In this document: piece by piece, positions 16,175 to 23,925 of the stretch
Layout: each line of letters starts with the position of its first letter
How positions within the stretch are numbered: the stretch's first letter is position 1
From: Dehalococcoidia bacterium
GTDB taxonomy: Bacteria > Chloroflexota > Dehalococcoidia > GIF9 > AB-539-J10
Reading direction: 5' to 3'
Assembly (NCBI GenBank): GCA_030611085.1
Contig: JAUWQI010000016.1
Coordinates: 1 to 33,477 of the forward strand
Length of the DNA stretch: 33,477 bases
Made by a program: the position numbers and the translations under genes
The notes under the pieces: generated by a model
What the model was told of the DNA's origin: nothing
What the model saw: only the letters and a program-made list of their open reading frames with translations
Database searches by the model: none

Positions 16175-16978
16175 TGCTTCTCGCAAACTAAGTAATGCAT
16201 CCAACCCATAAATTAGCCCTTTGTGTTTTGTCACCTCCTTAATTGCCAGAATGACACCAGACATATAGCACTCTCGACTTATAGTTTCATAGCGTAAATT
16301 CAGAGTTTCCCCCTTCCCACTAAATATAACTTCTTGCCCTGCCATAAATCCCGGCAACCTCAGGCTATGAATAGCTATGCCGTCCATCTGCCCCCCTCTA
16401 ATGCTACTAAGGGCTTCCTTTTCAGTTTTAGAGTAAATAAACGATTTACCATGTGCTTGTGCCATAGCTTTTGCTGTAGCTATAGCGGTTCCTGAAGGAG
16501 CATCAACCTTTTTATCATGGTGCATTTCTACAATCTCAGCATGGTCAAAGAACCTAGCAGCAATCTCTGCCAGTCTTATCAAAATTACTGCCCCCAGAGA
16601 AAAATTAGGTGCCACTACTGCCCCAATTCCGTTGGCTTGACACAATTGCCCAATTTCCGCCAGATTCTCCTCAGAAAGACCCGTGGTGCCTATAACCAAA
16701 TTAACTTTCTCTTTAGCAGCTACGCGAGCTGCCGCTATAGAAGCCTCAGCATTGGTGAAATCTACTATTACATCAGGGTTGCAACTCTTCAAAAGTGAGG
16801 CTAAATCAGAAGAAAATAACACCAGATCTGGAACATTAACCACAGGGAGATATCGCTGAGTCACTTTTTCCTCCGCGGCACCAACTATTTTTAGCCCTGG
16901 CTCATGAGCTAGGGCACTAGCCACCTCCTGCCCCATCCTACCCAAAGCCCCATTAATCACTACCCTTATGGGTTCCAT
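16163..16978 (-). CDS. dapB: 4-hydroxy-tetrahydrodipicolinate reductase
   Basis: The 271-residue protein reduces the DapA product with NAD(P)H. The nucleotide loop is G-A-L-G-R-M-G-Q-E-V near 10-19, followed by V-I-G-T-T-G-L-S and A-P-N-F-S-L-G-A. The catalytic region H-H-D-K-K-V-D-A-P-S-G-T-A carries the proton-donor His pair and Lys and the substrate-binding G-T. GGAGAAG precedes the ATG. It lies between pnp and asd in the minus-strand run. The C-terminus (A-T-K-S then stop) runs into repeat-like sequence. Confidence 0.95.
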   Translation of the reverse strand: MEPIRVVINGALGRMGQEVASALAHEPGLKIVGAAEEKVTQRYLPVVNVPDLVLFSSDLASLLKSCNPDVIVDFTNAEASIAAARVAAKEKVNLVIGTTGLSEENLAEIGQLCQANGIGAVVAPNFSLGAVILIRLAEIAARFFDHAEIVEMHHDKKVDAPSGTAIATAKAMAQAHGKSFIYSKTEKEALSSIRGGQMDGIAIHSLRLPGFMAGQEVIFSGKGETLNLRYETISRECYMSGVILAIKEVTKHKGLIYGLDALLSLREATKS

Positions 16979-16989
16979 ATCTTCTCCTC

Positions 16990-17046
16990 AAATCCGAAAT
17001 TCTAGTTCGCTAATGTTTAGCATTCCGTGTTTAGTGCTTAGGATTC
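16990..17046 (-). repeat. AATCCTAAGCAC repeat forming the pnp 3' end
   Basis: Read on the minus strand, AATCCTAAGCACTAAACACG begins inside the last codons of pnp and continues with CTAAACATTAGCG and TTTCGGATTTG. The first 12 bases equal those at 4110-4121. The repeat encodes N-P-K-H followed by the pnp stop. Confidence 0.6.
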
Positions 17047-19238
17047 CTCCTGTCTGGATGTGTAAATTTTTGCCTCCGTGTTCCTTCGTTGCGATCAGGA
17101 GGACCTAAAGAATCTTTCTCCCTAGCACCAGGCAGGCGAGAAAGTCCTTCGAATACTGCTTTACGCGATAAGTTTATTCTGCCCATGTTGTCAACTCCAA
17201 TGACTTTTACCGTTACCTCGTCGCCAACTTTAACCACATCTTCAATCCTGACCACATGGTAATCAGCCAGTTCGCTGATATGAACTAAGCCTTCCTTCCC
17301 CGGCAAGATTTCCACCATTGCTCCAAAATTTAACAGCCTAGTTACCTTTCCTGTATAAATATCCCCTGACTTCGCCTCTTCGGTCAAGCCCTCTATCATT
17401 TTGATTGCTTTTTGGGCTGCTTCTTCACTTGAAGAGCCAATGAGCACAGTGCCATCATTCTTTATATCTATACTTGCTTTGGTTTCATCTATGATAGACC
17501 TTATAGTTCTACCTCCAGGGCCAATCACAATACCAATTTTGCTAGTATCAATAGTTATCTCATACATTCTGGGAGCGTAGGGACTAAGTTCAGGACGATT
17601 GACACTAATAGTTTGCCTCATCTTGTCCAATATCTCCAAGCGAGCCTGACGAGCTTGATTTAGTGACTCGCCCAAAATTTTATAATCTACGCCCTTAATT
17701 TTAATGTCCATCTGTAAAGCGGTAATTCCTTGAGCTGTGCCAGCAACCTTGAAATCCATGTCACCATAGGCATCTTCTATACCCTCGATGTCGGTTAAGA
17801 TGACATAGTCCCCATTTTCCCCAGTAACCAAACCCATAGCTATTCCTGCTACAGATGTCCTAATAGGTACACCAGCATCCATTAAGGAGAGCGTTGAACC
17901 GCAAACACTTGCCATAGATGTGCTTCCACTGGAACTAATGACCTCAGAGACTAAGCGAATAGTATAAGGAAAGTCCTCTTCCTTGGGTAATATTGGTGCG
18001 ATAGCTCGTTCCGCTAAAGCACCATGCCCAATTTCTCGCCTTCTTGGTGTTCCTATCCGCCTCACCTCCCCAGTAGAAAAAGGAGGAAAATTATAATGAT
18101 GCATAAAGCGTTTAGTTTCCTCTATCCCTATGCTATCCAGTAACTGTTCTTTACCTAGAGAGCCTAGAGTAGCAATAGTTAATACTTGAGTTTGCCCTCG
18201 AATAAACAGCCCTGAGCCATGGGTGTGAGGCAAAAGACCAACCTCACTACTAATAGGACGAATTTCTTTAGCTGGGCGACCGTCCAGATGCTGCTTTTTT
18301 TGCAAAATCTTTTTCCTCACGGCCGCTCTAAGTTGGCTTTCAAAAACAGAACGGATTTCAACTTCGGGAACTTCATCACCTAACCTTTCCACTACTTCTT
18401 TCTTGATTGATGCTAGTGCTTGTTCTCGCTCTGATTTTTCATGCTGCTCTAGTGCCTCATCAAGTTTATCCACAAATGCAGATGTCTGATTTATCAGGCT
18501 TTTGGAAATGACATCCGAAAGTTCAGGATTAACCCCACCAGTTCCTATTTCCATCTTAGATTTGCCATAATCCTGCCTTAACCTTTCTTGAAGCATAATA
18601 ATTTCCTGATTTGCCTCGTGTCCCAATTTAATCGCTTCTAGTATTAGTTCCTCAGAAGCTTCTTTGGCACCCGCTTCTACCATCACTATAGCTTGCTTTG
18701 TGCTAACAACAACTACATCAAGCAAGCTGTTTTCTATTTGAGGTAAGATAGGATTCAAAACGAAACTATCATTTATGTAACCAACATGCACTGCAGATAT
18801 AGGACCCAAAAACGGAATATCCGATAATGTTAAAGCCGTCGAAGCGCCAACAAGAGCACAAATATCGGGGTCGTTCTCCTGATCGGCAGAGAGCACTGTA
18901 GCCATAACTTGGATATCATGATTAAATCCCTTAGGAAAAAGGGGACGCAAAGATCGATCAATAAGCCGACTGGTTAGAATTGCTTCTTCGGTAGGACGTC
19001 CTTCTCGTCTAAAGAAGCTGCCCGGTATCTTGCCCGCAGCATAGAGCCTCTCTTCATAATCCACTGTTAGAGGCAGGAAATCTATTCCCTCTCGAGGCTC
19101 AGGGCTAGCGCAGGCAGTAACTAAAACCACTGTATCCCCATAATGGACAATAGCTGTACCATTGGCTTGCTGAGCAAGTTTTCCTATCTCAACACTAAGC
19201 ACCCTACCAGCTATTGAATGCTCAAAACCATCAGCCAT
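17031..19238 (-). CDS. pnp: Polynucleotide phosphorylase
   Basis: The 735-residue exoribonuclease degrades RNA 3' to 5' using phosphate. Two RNase PH-like domains are present: the first with S-F-F-R-R-E-G-R-P-T-E and the second, the catalytic one, with F-P-P-F-S-T-G-E-V and the S-S-S-T-S-M-A-type G-S-T-S-M-A-S-V-C-G-S. A KH domain (I-G-I-V-I-G-P-G-G-R-T-I-R-S-I-I) and an S1 domain (G-D-I-Y-T-G-K-V-T-R-L-L-N-F-G-A-M) follow. It starts one base after the rpsO stop, a classical gene pair in which pnp expression depends on the rpsO transcript. The last residues R-N-P-K-H are encoded by a dispersed repeat. Confidence 0.97.
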   Translation of the reverse strand: MADGFEHSIAGRVLSVEIGKLAQQANGTAIVHYGDTVVLVTACASPEPREGIDFLPLTVDYEERLYAAGKIPGSFFRREGRPTEEAILTSRLIDRSLRPLFPKGFNHDIQVMATVLSADQENDPDICALVGASTALTLSDIPFLGPISAVHVGYINDSFVLNPILPQIENSLLDVVVVSTKQAIVMVEAGAKEASEELILEAIKLGHEANQEIIMLQERLRQDYGKSKMEIGTGGVNPELSDVISKSLINQTSAFVDKLDEALEQHEKSEREQALASIKKEVVERLGDEVPEVEIRSVFESQLRAAVRKKILQKKQHLDGRPAKEIRPISSEVGLLPHTHGSGLFIRGQTQVLTIATLGSLGKEQLLDSIGIEETKRFMHHYNFPPFSTGEVRRIGTPRRREIGHGALAERAIAPILPKEEDFPYTIRLVSEVISSSGSTSMASVCGSTLSLMDAGVPIRTSVAGIAMGLVTGENGDYVILTDIEGIEDAYGDMDFKVAGTAQGITALQMDIKIKGVDYKILGESLNQARQARLEILDKMRQTISVNRPELSPYAPRMYEITIDTSKIGIVIGPGGRTIRSIIDETKASIDIKNDGTVLIGSSSEEAAQKAIKMIEGLTEEAKSGDIYTGKVTRLLNFGAMVEILPGKEGLVHISELADYHVVRIEDVVKVGDEVTVKVIGVDNMGRINLSRKAVFEGLSRLPGAREKDSLGPPDRNEGTRRQKFTHPDRRNPKH

Positions 19239-19239
19239 A

Positions 19240-19506
19240 TTATTTCCTCAAACCCAACCTAGCAACAAGGGGGTGCTGTCCCCCTGGCTTTCTCTTGTTT
19301 AGATAAGCCAGAAATCGCCTTTGCTTCCCTATCACTTTGAGAAGCGCATGTCGAGAGTGGCGATCCTGGGGATACAGTTTAAGGTGCTCGGTTAGTTGGT
19401 TTATCCTTTCGGTAAGTAATGCCACCTGAACCTCAGTAGAACCAGTATCATTTTCATTAAGTTTGAATTGAGCGATGATGTCTCTTTTTCTTTCTTTTTG
19501 CAACAT
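19240..19506 (-). CDS. rpsO: 30S ribosomal protein S15
   Basis: The 88-residue protein has standard S15 features: F-K-L-N-E-N-D-T-G-S-T-E-V-Q-V-A-L-L-T, the H-x-x-D-R-H-S-R-x-A-L-L loop and a basic C-terminus. It binds the central domain of 16S rRNA. The start ATG follows GGAGG with five bases between. It heads the minus-strand run and is divergent from purF across a 105-base gap. Confidence 0.97.
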   Translation of the reverse strand: MLQKERKRDIIAQFKLNENDTGSTEVQVALLTERINQLTEHLKLYPQDRHSRHALLKVIGKQRRFLAYLNKRKPGGQHPLVARLGLRK

Positions 19507-19564
19507 ATGCCTCCAAAGTCAACAGTGTCATATAATACCATGACGCAAAACTATTGTATACAAA

Positions 19565-19594
19565 TTGACCAAAAGGTTAAATATACTCTATAAT
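19565..19594 (+). promoter_or_regulatory. Strong sigma-70 promoter for the purF run
   Basis: TTGACC (19565-19570) and a perfect TATAAT (19589-19594) are separated by 18 bases. Transcription should begin near 19601, right at AGAAGG, so the leader is only about a dozen bases and leaves no room for a purine riboswitch. Confidence 0.75.
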
Positions 19595-19614
19595 TTCTTA
19601 AGAAGGCATCCTTG

Positions 19615-21027
19615 ATGCATGAAAGTTGCGGTGTTTTTGGAATTTACGCCCCCGGGGCAAATTTAGCTCAGCTTATTTTCTTTGCCCTCTTTGCCTTACA
19701 ACATCGTGGCCAAGAAAGCGCCGGCATCGCTGTCACCAATGGCTACGGGATAACGATGCGTGGCAATATGGGCCTGGTTTCTCAGGCATTCACAGAAGAT
19801 GACCTTGCCCTACTCAAAGGAAACATCGGCATAGGGCACAACCGCTACTCTACTACAGGTTCAAGTCGGTCAAGCAATATTCAACCTATTATAGTGAAAT
19901 CGGATGAACTGACCCTCGCCCTGGCACATAACGGTAACATCGTCAATGTCAAGCTACTCTATGACGAGCTTCAATCGCAAGGTTATAGCTTCCATACATC
20001 TGTCGATTCTGAAGTTATCGCCAACCTAATTTTATCCTCACCGGGAAAGAACTACGAGGAAAAAATAAGATATGCAATGCATCGTCTTCAGGGAGCTTAT
20101 TCACTAACAATCATGACTCAGGATAAGCTTATCGGTGTTCGTGACCCTATGGGTGTTCGCCCTCTTTGTCTTGGAGTTATTGATAGTGGCTGGGCGCTCG
20201 CTTCAGAAAGCTGCGCCTTAGACCATATAGGTGCACAATTCTTAAGGGAAATCGAGCCTGGGGAAATTATAACCATTGATAGAAATGGAGTTAAAAGCTC
20301 TAAGGAAGAAGCTAATAAAAAAGCCCTATGCATTTTCGAGTATATTTATTTTGCCCGCCCCGATAGCATCATCCAAGGCAGACTACTCTATCAAGCGAGA
20401 CAAGCTATGGGTGAGCTATTAGCCCAAGAATACCCCGTTGACGCTGATTTAGTCATGGGTGTTCCTGATTCAGCTACCGCTGCTGGCATCGGCTATTCTC
20501 ATGCCTCAGGCATCCCCTATTGTGAAGGCTTACTCAAAAATCGCTATGTGGGGCGCACCTTTATTGAACCTGACCAGAGGATAAGAGAGCTTGGCGTTCA
20601 ATTAAAGTTCAATCCCCTTTCGCGGATAATTAGTGGTAAACGCCTAATAGTTGTTGATGATAGCATTGTTCGTGGTACCACTACTCCTCATGTAGTTAGC
20701 TTGCTCAAAAAGGCTGGCGCTGCAGAGGTTCATCTGCGTATTTGCGCTCCACCCATCCGTTATCCCTGCTTCTTCGGTGTGGATATGGCAGCTAAACGGG
20801 AACTTATCGCTGCCCAGAAAAGTGTTCCCCAAATCAGGGATTATCTTGGCGCTGATTCGTTGGGTTACCTCAGCCTCGATGGTTTAATCCAAGCGGTGGG
20901 TCTGCCCAAAGATATTTTCTGCCTTGCTTGCCTCACTGGAGAGTACCCTATTCCAGTACAAATGGAGCTGGATAAGCTGGCTTTGGAAGCATCTCAACGG
21001 GAGGAGTTAAGTGCAATCAAAGGTTAA
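19615..21027 (+). CDS. purF: Amidophosphoribosyltransferase, iron-sulfur type
   Basis: This enzyme starts purine synthesis by joining PRPP and glutamine nitrogen. The N-terminal glutamine-hydrolysing domain begins at the Cys of C-G-V-F-G after a short propeptide (MHES). The PRPP site is I-V-V-D-D-S-I-V-R-G-T-T in the C-terminal domain. Cysteines in A-L-C-I-F-E-Y, I-R-Y-P-C-F-F and F-C-L-A-C-L match the four ligands of the Bacillus-type [4Fe-4S] cluster, so this is the oxygen-sensitive form. I prefer the ATG at 19615 to the tracked TTG at 19612, because AGAAGG is then eight bases upstream. It heads purF-purM-purH. Confidence 0.95.
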   Translation: MHESCGVFGIYAPGANLAQLIFFALFALQHRGQESAGIAVTNGYGITMRGNMGLVSQAFTEDDLALLKGNIGIGHNRYSTTGSSRSSNIQPIIVKSDELTLALAHNGNIVNVKLLYDELQSQGYSFHTSVDSEVIANLILSSPGKNYEEKIRYAMHRLQGAYSLTIMTQDKLIGVRDPMGVRPLCLGVIDSGWALASESCALDHIGAQFLREIEPGEIITIDRNGVKSSKEEANKKALCIFEYIYFARPDSIIQGRLLYQARQAMGELLAQEYPVDADLVMGVPDSATAAGIGYSHASGIPYCEGLLKNRYVGRTFIEPDQRIRELGVQLKFNPLSRIISGKRLIVVDDSIVRGTTTPHVVSLLKKAGAAEVHLRICAPPIRYPCFFGVDMAAKRELIAAQKSVPQIRDYLGADSLGYLSLDGLIQAVGLPKDIFCLACLTGEYPIPVQMELDKLALEASQREELSAIKG

Positions 21028-22033
21028 GGAAGCTTATGCCCTCGCTGGTGTTAATATCAAGGTAGCCAGCGACATAAAAAAATCGATCTCAAAAAAAGCC
21101 CAGTCCACTTTTTGCCCCCAAGTGCTAAATTTTGGCTCCTTCGGCAGCATGTTCCAGCTTAAGGGGTACGATGAGCCAGTTTTGGTTTCCAGTTGTGACG
21201 GTGTAGGTACCAAGCTCAAGATAGCTTCGCTCTTAGATAAAAATGATACTGTGGGTATTGATATTGTCAATCACTGTGTTAACGATATTTTTTGCTGTGG
21301 CGCTGAACCACTCTTTTTCCTCGACTATATCGCTATGGAAAAGCTTATGCCTCAACAAGTAGAAGCTATTGTTACAGGCATAGCTCAAGCTTGTAAGGAT
21401 CTCAGTTGCTCCCTCATCGGTGGCGAAACTGCTGAAATGCCCGGCATCTATTCCCCAGGGAATTATGACTTAGTCGGCTTTATCGTCGGGATGGTGGAAA
21501 AGAGAAATATTATCGATGGCGGTTCCATAACTGCCGCTGATGTAATCCTTGGCTTGCCATCCGCTGGTTTACATACTAATGGTTACTCATTAGTGCGAAG
21601 AATTTTTGGTGTAGATGATAACCCCTCTCGCCTAAATAGGTTTTATCCCGAGTTAGGGAAAACCTTAGGTGAGGAGTTACTGGTTCCTCATCGCTGCTAT
21701 TATCATGAACTTAAACCAGTTCTGCCCTTGATTAAAGGCTTAGCCCATATCACTGGCGGTGGGTTTATGGGGAATATACCCCGGATTTTACCCCAAGGAC
21801 TTGCTGCTCATATTCGCAAGGATTCCTGGGATATACTTCCTATTTTCAAGCTTATCCAGCAAAAAGGCGCTATAGAAGAGGCAGAAATGTATCAAGTATT
21901 CAATATGGGGATAGGTATGACAGTTATTTGCTCAAGCCAAGAGGCAACCAATCTCACCACCGCTTTACCTCAAACTAAAGTCATCGGCGAGATAGTCAAG
22001 GCAAAAGGTAAGGAAAGGGTAACTATAGATTGA
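21011..22033 (+). CDS. purM: Phosphoribosylformylglycinamidine cyclo-ligase
   Basis: The 340-residue ATP-dependent enzyme closes the imidazole ring to make AIR. It shows V-S-S-C-D-G-V-G-T-K-L, the conserved G-G-E-T-A-E-M-P-G and G-L-P-S-A-G-L-H-T-N-G-Y-S-L-V-R segments, and H-I-T-G-G-G-F-M-G-N-I-P-R. The start is GTG at 21011, about eight bases after GGGAGGAG, and overlaps the end of purF by 17 bases, so the two are likely translationally coupled. Confidence 0.96.
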   Translation: MQSKVKEAYALAGVNIKVASDIKKSISKKAQSTFCPQVLNFGSFGSMFQLKGYDEPVLVSSCDGVGTKLKIASLLDKNDTVGIDIVNHCVNDIFCCGAEPLFFLDYIAMEKLMPQQVEAIVTGIAQACKDLSCSLIGGETAEMPGIYSPGNYDLVGFIVGMVEKRNIIDGGSITAADVILGLPSAGLHTNGYSLVRRIFGVDDNPSRLNRFYPELGKTLGEELLVPHRCYYHELKPVLPLIKGLAHITGGGFMGNIPRILPQGLAAHIRKDSWDILPIFKLIQQKGAIEEAEMYQVFNMGIGMTVICSSQEATNLTTALPQTKVIGEIVKAKGKERVTID

Positions 22034-22043
22034 AGGGGGAATT

Positions 22044-23579
22044 ATGCGCACTATAATTAGTGTTTCAAATAAATCAGGCGTAGCTGATTTCGCTCACGGC
22101 TTGCAAGAGCTGGGCATTGAAGTATTTAGCACCGGGGGTACCAAGAAGTCGCTAGAGATTGCTGGAGCAAAAGTCCGTAGCATCTCAGAACTCACTGGCT
22201 TCCCCGAGATTCTCGATGGCAGAGTAAAGACCCTGCACCCTGCAGTCCACGGCGGCATTCTGGCGAGACGAGATTTGCCTCAGCATCTGGCCGAGCTAGC
22301 CCAAAATCATATTGAGACTATTGATATGGTTGTAGTGAACCTTTATCCCTTCGTTGAGACAGTAACCCGAGGCGATGTTTCCTTAGACAAGGCGTTAGAG
22401 AACATCGACATTGGTGGCCCAACTATGATTCGCTCAGCAGCTAAAAATTTTCCTTCCGTCCTGGTAATAGTCGACCCTGAGGATTATGACCTGATTTTGT
22501 CACAACTACGTCAGGGTGACATAGCTCTAAAAGAAAGAAAAAGGTTAGCTCAAAAGGCTTTTCAGCATGTGGCTATCTACGATACCGCCATTGCGCAGTA
22601 TCTTAACGAAGAAAGCTTTCCCGAAGAAATGACTATAGCTTTGAAGAAAAGCCACAGCCTTCGCTATGGAGAGAATCCTCATCAGCAAGCTGCCCTTTAC
22701 ATTGAACAAAATGTAAAACAAGCACAAAATGGCTTAACTTCGCTTAAGCATCTCAATGGTCCTGAGATTTCCTTTAACAACCTGCTTGATTTCGATGCCG
22801 CTCTAAATATGCTCGGTAATTTCACTGCTCCCACAGTGGCTATAATGAAGCATACTAACTCATGCGGGCTTGCCAGCCATGATAGTTTAGCCGAAGCTTA
22901 TCGAAGAGCTCTAACCGGAGACCCGCTGGCCTCTTTCGGCGGCGTGGTTGCCAGCAACCAGACTATTGATTTAGCCACGGCAGAGGAGATAAATAAGACC
23001 CATTATGATGCCATCATTGCCCCAAAATACGAAAAGGAGGCTCTAGAATTACTGAAGCGCAAGAAGAGTTTACGCCTGGTTGAAGTTCCCCTCCCTCGTC
23101 ATTCTGAACACGGTGAAGAATCCCACCTCGACTTCCGCCATGTCAAGGGATGCTTCTTAGCACAAACATTAGATTTCTTCACCGAATCGGAGCTTGCTCC
23201 TCGCACAGTCACCAATCGCCAGCCTACCCAAGCGGAGCTATCAAACTTACTCTTCGCCTGGAAGACAGTTAAAGGCATAAAATCCAATGCCATAGTTATC
23301 GTTAAGGACAAAACATTATTGGGTATGGGGGCAGGACAGCCCTCTCGCGTGGTAAGCGTAGAGCTAGCTTTGAAAAGAGCTGGAGATGAAGCTAAAGACA
23401 GTGTCCTTGCCTCAGACGCCTTCTTCCCCTTCACTGACGGCCCTGAATTAGCAATCAAAAACGGCGTTACCGCCATTATCCAGCCCGGCGGCTCTGTAAG
23501 AGATAAAGAGGTAATTGATATGGCAAATCAATATAATATAGCTATGGTATTTACTGGCGTGCGCCATTTCAGACACTGA
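22044..23579 (+). CDS. purH: Bifunctional AICAR transformylase / IMP cyclohydrolase
   Basis: The 511-residue protein carries the last two purine steps. Residues 1-about 130 form the IMP cyclohydrolase (MGS-like) domain with S-N-K-S-G, S-T-G-G-T and D-G-R-V-K-T-L-H-P. The AICAR transformylase part follows, with R-Y-G-E-N-P-H-Q and the catalytic K-H-T-N-S-C-G-L. Near residue 352-364, between L-R-L-V-E-V-P and D-F-R-H-V-K-G, lies an extra stretch (L-P-R-H-S-E-H-G-E-E-S-H-L) encoded by a repeat half-element at 23096-23130. It keeps the frame, so the protein should still be made. GGGGG precedes the ATG, ten bases after purM. Confidence 0.95.
   Translation: MRTIISVSNKSGVADFAHGLQELGIEVFSTGGTKKSLEIAGAKVRSISELTGFPEILDGRVKTLHPAVHGGILARRDLPQHLAELAQNHIETIDMVVVNLYPFVETVTRGDVSLDKALENIDIGGPTMIRSAAKNFPSVLVIVDPEDYDLILSQLRQGDIALKERKRLAQKAFQHVAIYDTAIAQYLNEESFPEEMTIALKKSHSLRYGENPHQQAALYIEQNVKQAQNGLTSLKHLNGPEISFNNLLDFDAALNMLGNFTAPTVAIMKHTNSCGLASHDSLAEAYRRALTGDPLASFGGVVASNQTIDLATAEEINKTHYDAIIAPKYEKEALELLKRKKSLRLVEVPLPRHSEHGEESHLDFRHVKGCFLAQTLDFFTESELAPRTVTNRQPTQAELSNLLFAWKTVKGIKSNAIVIVKDKTLLGMGAGQPSRVVSVELALKRAGDEAKDSVLASDAFFPFTDGPELAIKNGVTAIIQPGGSVRDKEVIDMANQYNIAMVFTGVRHFRH
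23096..23130 (+). repeat. In-frame half copy of the GTCATTCTGA element inside purH
   Basis: CGTCATTCTGA at about 23098-23108 followed by GTGAAGAATCCCACC matches the left half of the inverted-repeat element at 2373-2456 (GTCATTCTGA...GAAGAATCTCC). It adds about a dozen codons at a loop between conserved purH blocks. Confidence 0.7.
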
Positions 23580-23600
23580 ACTTTAACGGGAGAAAAGAAA

Positions 23601-23921
23601 ATGCTAATGATAAGTAGAGAAGTTATAGAAAGCGTTATTAGCACTAAAGAAAAATTAGTTAACCCAGCAAAGAAAGCGGAGTGCATTGCCGACATAGAGA
23701 ATATGATAGATATAAAGCAATCCCACCTACTCCGAGCTGAGTGGGGTTCTTGTTGCGGCAATATCTGTAATTTAGTGCCGGGAATAGAAACCGAAATTGA
23801 AATGCTTCAAGATACCCTAAATGCCATGAAAGAGGGCAGCGATGGCAAGGCAAATTCCTTGCTGGAAGATTATGTTGTCTTTCTAGGGAAAAACTACAAA
23901 ATAGAGCCTGACCACTGGTGA
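23601..23921 (+). CDS. Small unknown protein in the purine/NAD run
   Basis: I do not recognise this 106-residue protein. It reads as mostly helical and acidic (pI likely low), with four cysteines at 28, 51, 52 and 56; the last three form W-G-S-C-C-G-N-I-C, which could bind a metal or form a disulfide. There is no signal peptide or membrane segment. A GGGAG precedes the ATG at 23601, with a second in-frame ATG at 23607. It lies 21 bases after purH and four bases before the nicotinamidase/phosphoribosyltransferase gene, so it is probably co-transcribed with both. Codon use looks like that of its neighbours. Confidence 0.7.
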   Translation: MLMISREVIESVISTKEKLVNPAKKAECIADIENMIDIKQSHLLRAEWGSCCGNICNLVPGIETEIEMLQDTLNAMKEGSDGKANSLLEDYVVFLGKNYKIEPDHW

Positions 23922-23925
23922 TGCC

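Noticed and set aside
19507-19611. Purine riboswitch before purF
   Set aside because: The promoter leaves a leader of only about a dozen bases and no aptamer-like pairing is seen.
23099-23476. 125-residue minus-strand ORF
   Set aside because: Fully antisense to conserved purH sequence; residue make-up is low-complexity and matches no family.
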